Source: Pseudomonadota bacterium
Lineage (GTDB): Bacteria > Pseudomonadota > Gammaproteobacteria > Burkholderiales > Burkholderiaceae_D
NCBI GenBank assembly: GCA_023449275.1
Contig: JAEXJM010000020.1
Location: 6,176 to 70,175 of the forward strand
Direction: 5' to 3'
DNA: 64,000 nt
How positions within the stretch are numbered: the stretch's first letter is position 1; each line of letters begins with the position of its first letter. Position numbers and translations under genes: made by a program. This document shows, one piece after another, positions 35,619 to 45,600 of the stretch. The notes beneath the pieces were generated by a model that worked only from the letters and a program-made list of their open reading frames with translations, was not told where the DNA came from and did not search any database.

Positions 35619-36000
35619 GGAAGACCTCGATATATCAATTTTGTTAACTGTCTTGTTGCCTGTGGCGACGGAATGTTTCGTGGACATTTTTTTCCCAATC
35701 ATAAAAAGTATGCAACGTGCCCGTAGCCTGAAATGAACGCCAACGGTTGTGCCTGTTCCGTCTCCGGTGGACTGATCATCAATACAGGTACATATTGCAT
35801 CGAAAGAAACCTGACTTCAGATGGCGGAAATTTCTGATGAAAGCGAGGGGGAAAACGCACCCTTCAATTTCTTTCATTTTTCAATGGTAACGGGGAATGA
35901 AACGGTGTTATTGATCTCGGTCATAGGGGAAGGGATATATGTAAAAAAGCAAAAACAAAAGCCAGCATCATGCTGGCTTTTGTTCTCTGGCAGGGCCGGA
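35619..36000. other. Intergenic region between dps and lysS
   Basis: 382 bases with no supported gene; it carries the dps promoter region (not resolved by eye) and the lysS terminator at 35955-35983. A short open frame that begins near 35821 runs antisense into lysS and was not accepted. Confidence 0.5.
35955..35983 (-). terminator. Terminator of prfB-lysS
   Basis: A 13-base stem ACAAAAGCCAGCA/TGCTGGCTTTTGT with a 3-base loop, then T-rich sequence on the minus strand, 18 bases after lysS. Confidence 0.9.
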
Positions 36001-37536
36001 TCAATCTTCCCTGCGCATGTGCGGGAACAGGATGACGTCGCGGATATTCGGGGAATCGGTCAGAAGCATGACCAGACGGTCGATACCGATGCCGCAGCCA
36101 CCTGCCGGAGGCATGCCGTATTCCAGTGCACGGATGTAATCGGAATCGTAATACATCGCTTCCTCGTCACCGGCGTCCTTGGCCTCGACCTGTTTCATGA
36201 AACGGGCGGCCTGGTCTTCCGGGTCGTTCAGTTCCGAGAATCCGTTGGCGATTTCACGTCCGACCATGAACAGCTCGAAACGTTCCGTAATGCCGGGACG
36301 GGTGTCCGATGCACGGGCCAGCGGGGACACTTCGACAGGGTAGTCGATGATATAGGTCGGTTCCCACAGTTTCGCTTCAGCCGTTTCTTCAAACAGGGCC
36401 AGCTGCATGGCGCCGACACCAACCGTCGGCAGCAGTTTGACGCCGAATTTCCCAAGTTCTGCGCGCAGGAATTCGGCGTCGTTCAATTGTTCCGTGGTGT
36501 AGTGTGGCGCATGTTTGGCGATGGCTTCCAGAATCGTCAGACGATTGAACGGCCTGGAGAAGTCCAGCTCCCTGCCCTGATAGGTGATGAGCGGTGTACC
36601 GTAGGTGTCGATGACAGCCTGACGGATCAGCGTTTCGGTGAAGTCCATCAGCCATTTGTAATCGACATAGGCGGCATAGAATTCCATCATCGTGAATTCA
36701 GGGTTATGACGGGGGGAAACGCCCTCGTTGCGGAAGTTGCGGTTCAGTTCGAAAACCCGTTCGAAACCGCCGACCAGCAAACGTTTCAGATAAAGTTCGG
36801 GGGCAATGCGCATGAACATCTGCATGTCCAGTGCATTATGGTAGGTGATGAACGGTTTGGCCGCGGCACCCCCCGGAATCGAATGCAGCATCGGGGTTTC
36901 CACTTCCATGAAACTGTTTTCGCCCATAAAGCGGCGGATGGATGCGATGGCTGCGGTTCTGGCCTTGAACGTGCGGCGGGTTTCCTCGCTCATGATCAGA
37001 TCGACGTAACGCTGGCGGTATTTCAGTTCCTGATCGGACAGGCCGTGGAACTTGTCCGGTAGCGGACGGACCGATTTGGTGATCAGCCGTACTTCAGTGA
37101 CACGGATGGACAGTTCACCCGTTCTGGTTTTGAACAGCGTGCCGGTTGCACCGAGAATGTCGCCGATATCGTATCGTTTGAAAGCGTCATGCGCTTCCTT
37201 GCCGGTCGCGTCGTTCGACAGGAAAAGCTGGATACGGCCATTGGCCTGCGATCCGGAAGCATCCTGCAATGTCGCGAACGACGCTTTTCCCATAACCCGT
37301 TTCAGCATCATGCGGCCGGCAACACATACCTCGATCTGAGCCGCTTCCAGTGCTTCGTTATCCATGCTGTCGTATTTCGCGTGAATGTCGTCTGCCTTGT
37401 TTTTGGGACGGAAATCATTCGGGTAGGCGACACCCCGTTCGCGAATGGCAGCCAGTTTGGCACGGCGTTCGGCCATGATGGAATTTTCATCCTGGACGGG
37501 AGCCGCAGGTTCGTTGTTTTGTGTTTGCGTGGTCAT
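36001..37536 (-). CDS. lysS: Lysyl-tRNA synthetase (class II)
   Basis: Charges tRNA-Lys. The 511 residues comprise an N-terminal OB-fold anticodon-binding domain (about 60-170; VCVAGRMMLKRVMGKASF) and the class II core: motif 1 near SFMEVETPML, motif 2 FELNRNFRNEGVSPRHNPEFT, and motif 3 GIGIDRLVMLLTDSPNIRDV. The last residues LFPHMRRED are typical. It lies 51 bases downstream of prfB, the widely conserved prfB-lysS arrangement. Confidence 0.97.
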   Translation of the reverse strand: MTTQTQNNEPAAPVQDENSIMAERRAKLAAIRERGVAYPNDFRPKNKADDIHAKYDSMDNEALEAAQIEVCVAGRMMLKRVMGKASFATLQDASGSQANGRIQLFLSNDATGKEAHDAFKRYDIGDILGATGTLFKTRTGELSIRVTEVRLITKSVRPLPDKFHGLSDQELKYRQRYVDLIMSEETRRTFKARTAAIASIRRFMGENSFMEVETPMLHSIPGGAAAKPFITYHNALDMQMFMRIAPELYLKRLLVGGFERVFELNRNFRNEGVSPRHNPEFTMMEFYAAYVDYKWLMDFTETLIRQAVIDTYGTPLITYQGRELDFSRPFNRLTILEAIAKHAPHYTTEQLNDAEFLRAELGKFGVKLLPTVGVGAMQLALFEETAEAKLWEPTYIIDYPVEVSPLARASDTRPGITERFELFMVGREIANGFSELNDPEDQAARFMKQVEAKDAGDEEAMYYDSDYIRALEYGMPPAGGCGIGIDRLVMLLTDSPNIRDVILFPHMRRED

Positions 37537-37587
37537 GATGCGATGTGAATACGGTAATTTAGGAAAAATTCTTCGGTAATGGTTTTT

Positions 37588-38692
37588 TTATACACCCTGT
37601 TTGAGCGATTCGAGAATGAAATCGTCCAGGTCGCCATCCAGTACGGCCTTGGTATTGCCGGTTTCATAATTGGTTCGCAAATCCTTGATACGGGAATTGT
37701 CGAGAACGTAGGAACGGATCTGGTGACCCCAGCCGACATCGGTCTTGGAATCCTCGAGTTTCTGTTGTTCGCTCATGCGTTTGCGCAGTTCCAGTTCAAA
37801 CAGGCGGGACTTCAGCATTTCCCATGCATCGGCACGGTTGCGGTGCTGGCTCCGGTCGTTTTGGCACTGGACGACGATACCGGTCGGGGCATGTGTCAGG
37901 CGAACGGCGGAATCCGTTTTGTTGATGTGCTGTCCACCGGCACCGGATGCACGGTAGGTATCGACACGTACATCGGCCGGGTTGATGTCGATTTCGATGG
38001 AGTCATCGACTTCCGGATAGACGAACAGGCTGCAGAAAGACGTATGGCGGCCGTTGGATGAATCGAATGGCGATTTCCGGACAAGGCGATGGACACCGGT
38101 TTCCGTACGGAGATAGCCATAGGCATAATCGCCTTCGACCTTGATCGTCGCGGTCTTGATGCCGGCCACTTCACCGTCGGACTGTTCCAGAATCGTCGCA
38201 TCGAAGCCCTTGCGTTCGCAGTAACGGAGATACTGGCGGAGGATCATCGAAGCCCAGTCCTGCGCTTCGGTTCCGCCTGCACCGGCCTGAATGTCGATGA
38301 AACAGTTGCAAGGATCCATCGGATTGGAAAACATCCGGCGGAATTCGAGTTTTTCGATCTGATTCTGTAATTCGAGCGTGTCGTCATCGACCGCCTTCAG
38401 AGTATCGTCATCCTGTTCTTCCTTTGCCATTTCGAAGAGTTCGGCGGCATCGTTCAATCCGGATTTGATCTGGATGAGCGAAAGGACGACGTTTTCAAGC
38501 GATTTTTTTTCCTTGCCGAGTTCCTGGGCCTTTTTGGGATCGTTCCAGACGTCCGGGTCTTCCAGTTCGGCGTTTACCTGCTCAAGCTTGTCTGACTTGG
38601 CAGCGAAGTCAAAGATACCCCCGTAAGGCAGTTTCACGTTCGGTCAGGTCCGAAATACGGTGGGCGATAGAATTGAGGCGTTCTGCTTCCAT
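37588..38692 (-). CDS. prfB: Peptide chain release factor 2 with programmed +1 frameshift
   Basis: Recognises UGA and UAA stop codons. The gene is in two frames: ATG 38692 starts MEAERLNSIAHRISDLTERE, and after 27 codons an in-frame TGA (38611-38609) follows CTT. A +1 shift (CTT then GAC) joins the main frame, giving about 367 residues, close to E. coli RF2. The codon-recognition tripeptide is in RKSPFDSSNGRHTSF, and the catalytic GGQ in RASGAGGQHINKTDS. Starting at the first ATG-like codon of the long frame would lose the true N-terminus. Confidence 0.95.
38608..38623 (-). promoter_or_regulatory. prfB: RF2 autoregulatory frameshift site
   Basis: On the minus strand CGGGGGTATCTTTGAC: a Shine-Dalgarno-like GGGGG three bases before CTT-TGA-C, nearly identical to the E. 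coli prfB site. Low RF2 lets ribosomes slip +1 on CTT and complete the protein. Confidence 0.95.
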
Positions 38693-38729
38693 AGTGATAG
38701 GTCTTTAAATCGTTAAATGCAAAAGAGAA

Positions 38730-38735
38730 ATTATA
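38730..38735 (-). promoter_or_regulatory. Candidate -10 element for prfB
   Basis: A perfect TATAAT on the minus strand 37 bases before the prfB ATG; no good -35 box is visible at 16-18 bases. Confidence 0.4.
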
Positions 38736-38826
38736 CCTTAGCGCACAATGGCCGTCGCGGTTTTTGCCGGATTTATCGGCACCAGCCATTGGAAAACACG
38801 TGATATGTCGCACTTTTCCGGCAGCC

Positions 38827-39753
38827 TCAGGCTTGCATGGCAAGGACGAGGCCGATCATGACGGTCAGGCTGATCACGATCGATATGGACAGTGTCAGGC
38901 TGGAAAGGGCTCCATCGCTACCGCAGCGTTCGGTATAAATCGGTGCCAGAGAGGTGACCGGAGCGAAGGCGACGACAGCCAGAACCTGCCGGACCTCCAG
39001 TGAAAAAGGCAGGAAAAAATACAGCATGGCCGAGAATGCCGCCCCGAACAGGACACGCAAACCCAGAACCCCGAACATGGTCCGGTATTTGTCGGCACGA
39101 GTCCGGAATTCGAACATCATGCCGATCAGCAGCAGGGCCAGGAAACTGTTGGCGGATGCAAGCGGTTCGACGAGCGTGATGACCGTATCGGGAACCGGGA
39201 TGTCCAGCATGACCAGTACCAGCATCAGCATATAGGTATCGAACGGAATCGAACTGACGAATTTTCGCAGCAGGGTACCAGGCCCCTGCTTTTCATCCGG
39301 ATTTGTCTGAAGGAAAGTGGAAGTGAAGGCGAACGATCCTCCGGTGACCATGAAGGCATTTCCGATGTCGAACAGGCAGGCGATGATCATGCCGCCGGGC
39401 CCGAAAAAATTCTGGACGAAGGGCAGGGCGAAGCAGCCGATATTGAAACCACAGACGTTGATCATGGAAAACGCCCGTTTGTCTTTTTGACGGTGACGGC
39501 TGATGAGCCAGACGAAGAGCATCGGGATCAGGCTGCATAAAAAGCCGAGCAGGATGATCAGGAAAAGGGAGGTGTCCCGTTTGAACGTGCCGAAAGCATG
39601 AATGACCGTGGCCGGAAGGGTGACATTCAGGAGGATGAAGGCAATGATCTGGTGGTTTTTGGGATCTTTGAAAACCAGTTTCTTGAGCACGTATCCCAAA
39701 ACAATGATCAGGATAAAGGACAATGCCTTGAGGAGAACGACACCCATGAACAC
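38827..39753 (-). CDS. AEC-family transporter
   Basis: 308-residue inner-membrane protein with about ten hydrophobic helices (first: ALSFILIIVLGYVLKKLVF), in two five-helix repeats typical of the auxin efflux carrier/bile-acid-arsenite fold. Conserved features: FILLNVTLPATVIHAF in helix 2 and NVCGFNIGCFALPFVQNFFG in the middle. Bacterial members carry organic acids such as malate or malonate; no substrate can be assigned here. It starts 96 bases after the xth stop on the same strand. Confidence 0.82.
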   Translation of the reverse strand: MFMGVVLLKALSFILIIVLGYVLKKLVFKDPKNHQIIAFILLNVTLPATVIHAFGTFKRDTSLFLIILLGFLCSLIPMLFVWLISRHRQKDKRAFSMINVCGFNIGCFALPFVQNFFGPGGMIIACLFDIGNAFMVTGGSFAFTSTFLQTNPDEKQGPGTLLRKFVSSIPFDTYMLMLVLVMLDIPVPDTVITLVEPLASANSFLALLLIGMMFEFRTRADKYRTMFGVLGLRVLFGAAFSAMLYFFLPFSLEVRQVLAVVAFAPVTSLAPIYTERCGSDGALSSLTLSISIVISLTVMIGLVLAMQA

Positions 39754-39849
39754 TTTCAGAATCCGGGAAATTCCCTATTGTAACTTTTTGACGGTTTCTG
39801 AACCAGCACCTTGTCTGGAAGGCGCTGATTGACATTGACAGAAAAACGT

Positions 39850-40623
39850 TCAGGATCCCATGTCCAGTTCGGCAATGACGGGCGTATGGTCGGATGGCTG
39901 CGTCCATTTGCGTGGGGCGCGGTCGATCGTACAGGCTGTACAGTGTGGCGTGAGTGCTTTGGAAAGCAGGATATGGTCGATCCGCAATCCCCTGTTTTTC
40001 TGGAAACCCAGCTGTCGGTAATCCCACCAGCTGTAGGATTTTTCCGGTTGTTCGAAAAGCCGGTAGGCATCGGTAAAATCCAGTTCCTGCAGGGCACGGA
40101 AAGCGTCCCGTTCCGGTTGGGAAACCAGTACATTGCCTTCCCATGCGACCGGATCGTAAACATCACGGTCTTCCGGCGCGATATTGTAGTCGCCAAGAAG
40201 GGCCAGATAAGGATGCTTTTCTCGTTCTTCTGCCAGCCATTCGGTCAGGGAGCGCAGCCAGTTCAGTTTGTACGAATATTTTTCCGATCCGACGGCCTGT
40301 CCGTTGGGAACGTAAGCGCAGACAATACGGATATCACCGAACGTCGCGGCAAGGAGGCGCTGCTGTTCATCCGGGAAAAGCGGGTTGTTTTTGACGATAT
40401 CCGTAGCCGGTTTTCTGGACAGGATCGCCACACCGTTATAGGTCTTTTGTCCCGTGAAAGCGACCTGATAGCCAGCCGCTTCAATTTCCATCACGGGGAA
40501 TTTGTCGTCTGTGAGTTTCGTTTCCTGAAGGCAGAGGATATCGACAGGGTTGCCTTCCAGCCATTGCAAGACATGCGGCAGGCGGACTTTGAGTGAATTG
40601 ACGTTCCAGGTGGCTATCTTCAT
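39850..40623 (-). CDS. xth: Exodeoxyribonuclease III
   Basis: AP endonuclease and 3'-5' exonuclease of 257 residues for base-excision repair. Motifs: MKIATWNVNSLKVRLPHVL (Asn), CLQETKLTDDKFP (metal Glu), LLGDYNIAPEDRDVYDP (catalytic Asp/Asn) and the C-terminal RIDHILLSKAL and SDHTPVIAEL (Asp-His). Full length. A symmetric inverted repeat lies 21 bases upstream of its start. Confidence 0.95.
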   Translation of the reverse strand: MKIATWNVNSLKVRLPHVLQWLEGNPVDILCLQETKLTDDKFPVMEIEAAGYQVAFTGQKTYNGVAILSRKPATDIVKNNPLFPDEQQRLLAATFGDIRIVCAYVPNGQAVGSEKYSYKLNWLRSLTEWLAEEREKHPYLALLGDYNIAPEDRDVYDPVAWEGNVLVSQPERDAFRALQELDFTDAYRLFEQPEKSYSWWDYRQLGFQKNRGLRIDHILLSKALTPHCTACTIDRAPRKWTQPSDHTPVIAELDMGS

Positions 40624-41053
40624 GATTTTTTACTATTTATTTAAATCAAACGGTTAATTTGATTGTTTTTGCTGTTTTCGTTTCTGGCTACGCAATTGGC
40701 TACCTGTAAATCATGCGTCACAAGAAACACTATGAGACTGAACATCATTCAATCAGCCAATCAGGGCTGTCAGCAATTATGCCGCTTGTTCTTGGTGATG
40801 GCCTGACAAGCGGCAAGTCGCACGATTTGATCAGCCTGTAAATGGTAGCACGAGTTGCAACGGAGCCGTTTTGAGACTGTCAAATCTGGTGTTTGGCGAA
40901 ATGCAGTGGGCATGATGCAAAAATGATGAAAAACAGGAAAAAAATCTTCAGCTATCAAGAAACGTGATGAATAAGCTTATGGGTTTTACAGCCGCGCTAG
41001 AATGGGCATGTCCCTGTTTCATTAAAAAAGTAACGTGAAAGGCTTTGCCCGAA
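40624..41053. other. Intergenic region upstream of xth
   Basis: 430 bases without a supported gene. It holds AATCAAA-N7-TTTGATT (40644-40664), a likely operator for xth, and a 9-base inverted repeat GCCGCTTGT/ACAAGCGGC (40781-40789, 40806-40814). Words such as CCTGTAAAT and GAGACTG occur twice between 40700 and 40890, so it may contain a decayed repeat. A 62-codon minus frame here resembles nothing I recognise. Confidence 0.45.
40644..40664. repeat. Symmetric 7-base inverted repeat upstream of xth
   Basis: AATCAAA (40644-40650) faces TTTGATT (40658-40664) with 7 bases between, 21 bases before the xth ATG on the minus strand. It could be an operator. Confidence 0.5.
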
Positions 41054-41439
41054 ATGGCTGATGAAAACATGCTACCGGAAAAAACGATCTGCCCGATCTT
41101 TCTCAGGACAGCACGAAAAGTGTCGGAGGTTTGCAGGCTTTCCTCATAGTCGTTTTGATGGTATTGAGTCTATTGGCGAATATCGGCATGCTGGCGAAAG
41201 AATTCAGTGATGCGGAAAGGGAAAAACCGCTGGTATTGATAGTTGGGCCTTACGTGCAGTGCAAGTGGTTTTTCCGGAGGGATCCTTATTGTTTCAGCCA
41301 TCAGCGCTGGTATGGGATGCGTGCTCTGAAAGAACCACACGGAACATTTGTGAAATCCATTTTTTGGGCTGGGATCTGGACGGCTTACCTGCTCAAATCG
41401 GGACGCGTCAGAAACACTTACGTCCGCGAAAATCCTTAA
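41054..41439 (+). CDS. Hypothetical small membrane protein, frame interrupted at an A6 run
   Basis: The long frame ending at 41439 (QAFLIVVLMVLSLLANIGML, a clear membrane helix, then a basic/aromatic soluble part with two cysteines) has no good start: a TTG at 41131 has GGAGG only 1-2 bases away. An ATG at 41054 (MADENMLPEK) is in the neighbouring frame and stops at about 41149. A -1 shift on the six As at 41079-41084 joins them into MADENMLPEK-NDLPDLSQD..., about 128 residues. This may be a real frameshift mutation, a sequencing error or recoding. No family recognised; similarity and function unknown. Confidence 0.4.
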
Positions 41440-41473
41440 ACGCTCTTCCATACGTCGGCTTTCAGACCGGAGG

Positions 41474-42406
41474 TCACATCAGCTCGATGACCACAAAACT
41501 CAGGGTGCTGATAAATATCCAGAGGATGACGCCGAACAAAATCGCCCTGACGCCCACTTTTCTGATGACATCCAGAGACAGGTCGGTACCGATCAGAAAG
41601 AGGGTGACGGCAAAGCCGGTACTGGCGACTGTCAGGATGTTTTCGACCAGCAACAGGGGCAGCGGCAGGAAGGTATTGGCGATCATCGCCAGCGCGAAGA
41701 AGAGGATGAACCACGGTTTGTAAACCTTGTCGGTTTTCTGTTTGAAAATGAACGAGGTCACAATGGCGACCGGGATGATCCAGAGCGCACGGGTCAACTT
41801 GACGGTCGTCGCCACTTTCAGCGCTTCTTCACCATAGGCCGCGCCTGCCCCGACGACAGACGAAACGTCATGAATCGCGATGGCCGCCCATGTACCGAAT
41901 TGCGATTGGCTCATGTCGAAATGGTGTCCCATGATCGGGAAGATGAACAGCGCGATGGCGTTCAGGATGAATACGGTTCCGATGGAGACGGAGATTTCCG
42001 AATCCTTCGCTTTCACGATCGGGGCGACAGCGGCAATGGCACTCCCGCCGCAGATGGCTGTTCCGGCTGAAATCAGGTAGGCGATGGTTCTTTCCAGTTT
42101 AAACAGCTTGCCGAGCAAAACGCCGAGCAACAAAACCCCGAAAACGGAAACGATCGTGAAAATGATGCCTTCCCTGCCCGCCTTCAACGCCTCATACATG
42201 TTCATACCGAAACCGAGACCGACCACGGAAAACTGAAGCAGATATTTGGAGGCTTTTTTGCTGACCTCGGGATAGGGGTTTTTGAAGACCAGTGCAAAGG
42301 CAAGGCCCATGAAAAGAGCGACCGGTATGGAGATGAAGGGCGTCAGACAAAGGACGAGCAGGATGAAGAAGATGGCTTTGTTGACTGGCGTGTTTTCTTT
42401 GAACAT
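41474..42406 (-). CDS. YeiH-family (UPF0324) putative sulfate/anion exporter
   Basis: 310-residue inner-membrane protein with about ten helices. Conserved blocks of the family: LLQFSVVGLGFGMNMYEAL, SAGTAICGGSAIAAVAPIV, MGHHFDMSQSQFGTWAAIAIHDVSSVVGAG and FLIGTDLSLD near the C-terminus. Members are annotated putative sulfate exporters by weak evidence; one E. coli homologue is linked to LysR regulator YeiE. No LysR gene is adjacent here. Its 3' end faces the small membrane-protein gene. Confidence 0.82.
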   Translation of the reverse strand: MFKENTPVNKAIFFILLVLCLTPFISIPVALFMGLAFALVFKNPYPEVSKKASKYLLQFSVVGLGFGMNMYEALKAGREGIIFTIVSVFGVLLLGVLLGKLFKLERTIAYLISAGTAICGGSAIAAVAPIVKAKDSEISVSIGTVFILNAIALFIFPIMGHHFDMSQSQFGTWAAIAIHDVSSVVGAGAAYGEEALKVATTVKLTRALWIIPVAIVTSFIFKQKTDKVYKPWFILFFALAMIANTFLPLPLLLVENILTVASTGFAVTLFLIGTDLSLDVIRKVGVRAILFGVILWIFISTLSFVVIELM

Positions 42407-42558
42407 AAAAGGATCACTTCGCAGTGTCGGCGAAATCGTGTTTCGGATTAAAGCGCGGTCTGCCGGATGAATTTGTCGCTATGATACAGGATGAAACCCT
42501 TTTCAGCCTGCCTTGGGGAAACCGCGGGATTTTCCATTCTGTCCGGAAAAAGCCGTTC

Positions 42559-42598
42559 ACGATGGCGGATTCCTGTCATTTGAGGAATCCGCCATCGT
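42559..42598 (-). terminator. Strong hairpin after the cyclic glucan synthase gene
   Basis: A perfect 16-base stem (42559-42574 with 42583-42598, core GATGGCGGATTCCT) with an 8-base loop begins 12 bases after the stop. The T run on the minus strand is displaced by about 8 bases, so it may also act as an mRNA-stabilising hairpin. Confidence 0.65.
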
Positions 42599-42609
42599 AT
42601 TCGGCCCGT

Positions 42610-45600
42610 TCAGACTGGCGTGAAAGAAGCGGAGCCGGTTTCGTTCCGTCCGGCTTTCACGCTGACCTGATGGTCTTTCTGGTCGTCTTCCAGCGGGATC
42701 GAGGCTGTCGTTTGCTTGACGTCATCGAGCCAGACTTCCGTTTCCGCCAAATCCGTCCCGGCCGTTACCGTGATGTGGTAAACCGTGTTTTTATACCGGT
42801 AATCCACTTCCGCAGTCGTCCATTCGGAAGGCAGGCACGGAACGAAAACAAGATACCCGTTTTCCAGCCGTATGCCCAAAAGCGATTCCAGGATCAGGCG
42901 GTACATCCATCCGGACGAGCCCGTGTACCACGACCAGCCGCCGCGTCCGGTATGCGGCGAGATGGCATACACATCAGCCGCGACGACATATGGCTCGACC
43001 TTGTAGAGCGCCGTTTCATCGGCGGTCAGGCCGTGGTTGACCGGGTTGATGATCGAAAACAGTTCCCATGCCAGATCGGTATTGCCCATTTTCGCAAAGG
43101 CCATCGATGCCCAGATGGCGGCATGTGTGTACTGGCCACCGTTTTCGCGGACACCCGGTACATAGCCCTTGATATAACCCGGATTGAGGTCGGATTTGTC
43201 AAAGGGTGGATCGAGCAGCTGGATGAGTTTTGTGTCCCGTTTGACGAGCCGTTCGTTCAGGGACTGCATGGCTTGCAGCGTCCGTTCCTTTTCTCCGGCT
43301 TCCGAGAGGACAGACCAGCTTTGCGAGATCGAGTCGGTCGTGCATTCCTCGTTCATACGCGAGCCGAGAGGCGTGCCATCGTCGAAATAGGCACGACGGT
43401 ACCACTGTCCGTCCCATGCATTCTGTTCGATATGCAATTGCAGGGTTTTGGCTTCCTGGCGGCATTGTTCCGCGAATTTTGTGTCGCCGAGCTTGTCTGC
43501 CAGTTCGGCATATTCATTCAGGACACGGTACAGGAAGAAACCCAGCCAGACGCTTTCGCCCTTGCCCTGGATGCCGACACGGTCCATGCCGTCGTTCCAG
43601 TCACCGGAACCCATCAGCGGCAGGCCATGAACCCCGAAGCGCAAGCCATGCCGGATGGAACGGACACAATGTTCGTAAACCGTCCCTTCTTCAGGCGAAC
43701 GCTGCGGCAGGTCGTAATAGGATTCCTCGTCGTCCGGTACCGAACGGCCTTCCAGGAAAAATCGTTTCTCGTCGAGGATGCTCATGTCGCCAGTCGTCGT
43801 GATATAGCGGCAAAGCGCCAGAGGCAACCACAGGTAATCGTCCGAGCAGCGTGTGCGGACGCCACGGCCTGACGGCGGATGCCACCAGTGCTGGACATCG
43901 CCCTCGACGAACTGGCGTTCGCAGCAGAGCAGGATCTGGTTCCGCAAAAGCGCCGGTTCGGTATGGATGACGGACATGGCGTCCTGTAACTGGTCGCGGA
44001 AACCGAATGCCCCGCCGGACTGATAAAAGCCACTTCGTGCCCACAGGCGACAGGCGATCGTCTGGTACATCAGCCAGCCGTTCGCGAGGACGTTCAGGGA
44101 AGTATCCGGCGTCTTGATGGTGACGGCGGACAGGGTTTTTTCCCAGTATTTCTGAACCTGAAGCAGGGCCAGTTCCGCCGCTTCGGTACTGCGGTAGCGA
44201 TGGACATACTGGCTGGCGTCGGCACTTCTTCTGCCTGCGGTACCGAGCATGAACTGGATTTCCTTTTCGGCTCCGGCAGCCAGCGTGAACGGGACATGAA
44301 TCGCGCCGCAGGGATCGTATCCCGCACCGACCCTGTTGGACAGGTAGGCGCGCGACATGGCGGCCGGATTTTTCAGGGTATTGTTGCGTCCGATGAATTC
44401 TGTCCGGTTGCCCGTGACTGTCCGGTTTGGCGTGTTGACGGTGAAGAAGGCGATCCGGTCGGCGAATTCCGTATTGTACGGATTGCGTGCGAAGAGCGCG
44501 CCGCTGACGGGATCGATTTCCGTGATGACGCTCATCTGCGTTTTTTCGCGCAATTCACCCATGACCCATTCGACGTAACCGGTGGCGGAAAGGGAACGGC
44601 TGCTGCCGGATTCGTTTTTGATTTTCAGGACGGAATACTTGATGCTGTTTTCCAGAGCCACATAAATCCAGAGTTCGGAGCATATGCCGTCTTCGACGTG
44701 TTCGAAAACGCTGTACCCGAAACCGTGTCTGCTGAGGTATTCCCCACGGCCACGGCACGGAAGCGGCGTCGGCGACCAGTAATGGCCGGTTTCCTCGTCG
44801 CGCAGGTAAAAGGCTTCGCCACTGATATCGGACACCGGATCGTTTTCCCATGGCGTAATGCGAAATTCATGGGCGTTGATATCCCATGTATAGGATTGTC
44901 CGCTTTCACTGACAATCGTGCCGAAAGTGGCATTCGCCAGTACGTTGACCCAGGGTGCCGGAGTGCTTGTGTCTTCCTTCAGGTGGATGATGTATTCGTT
45001 CGCCTTTTCCGAATAGCCTCCGAGGCCGTTATTCAACAGATCATTTCGGGCAGGCAGTTTGGGCGGTTCGGTCGGGATATAGGAACGGGTCGTATGCATC
45101 GGCAGCAATTTGCGGCGTTCCTTGCGTTCGCTGCGCCGGATCTGCAGGGCGAGCGGGCCGTCCATATCCGAGATGATGATCCGGGCGACAGAGGAGATCA
45201 GTGTCCGGTCTTCCGGTGAGATCTGGTCGGCCTGACGGACGAAAATGCCGCCCGGTTCGTTCAGCTCTGTCGCCAGATGGGTCGAGGAGATCAGGCCCAT
45301 GATCTGTTCCTGAAGGACTTGCCGGTAACCGACGTAATCCTCGTTCCAGATGACGAGATCGACTTTCAGGCCCTTCATGTGCCACCAGGCATGTGCCTGA
45401 ATCATCTGACGGATGATGTCCAGATTTTCCTGTGCGTGGATTTTGACCAGTACGATCGGCAAATCGCCGGATATCGCATAACTCCAGAGGCCGGACTGCC
45501 CGCGGTTGTTTTTGGACAGAACCGAACTGTCCGCACGGTAGGCGGGGTTCGGATAGATGACCGAACCGGCAAGCCGGGCATAAAGCTGGGCATCGGATTC

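Noticed and set aside
35821..37062. Plus-strand open frame of 413 codons
   Set aside because: Antisense to lysS; composition and lack of motifs show it is a shadow.
41079..41085. AAAAAAC as a classical two-tRNA -1 slippery heptamer
   Set aside because: The heptamer does not have the required X-XXY-YYZ phase relative to the ATG at 41054; only simple slippage on the A run would join the frames.
42424..43872. Plus-strand frame of 482 codons at the ndvB 3' end, and further plus frames at 44200-45219 and 47401-48069
   Set aside because: All lie antisense to the continuous ndvB frame and reflect its high GC content.
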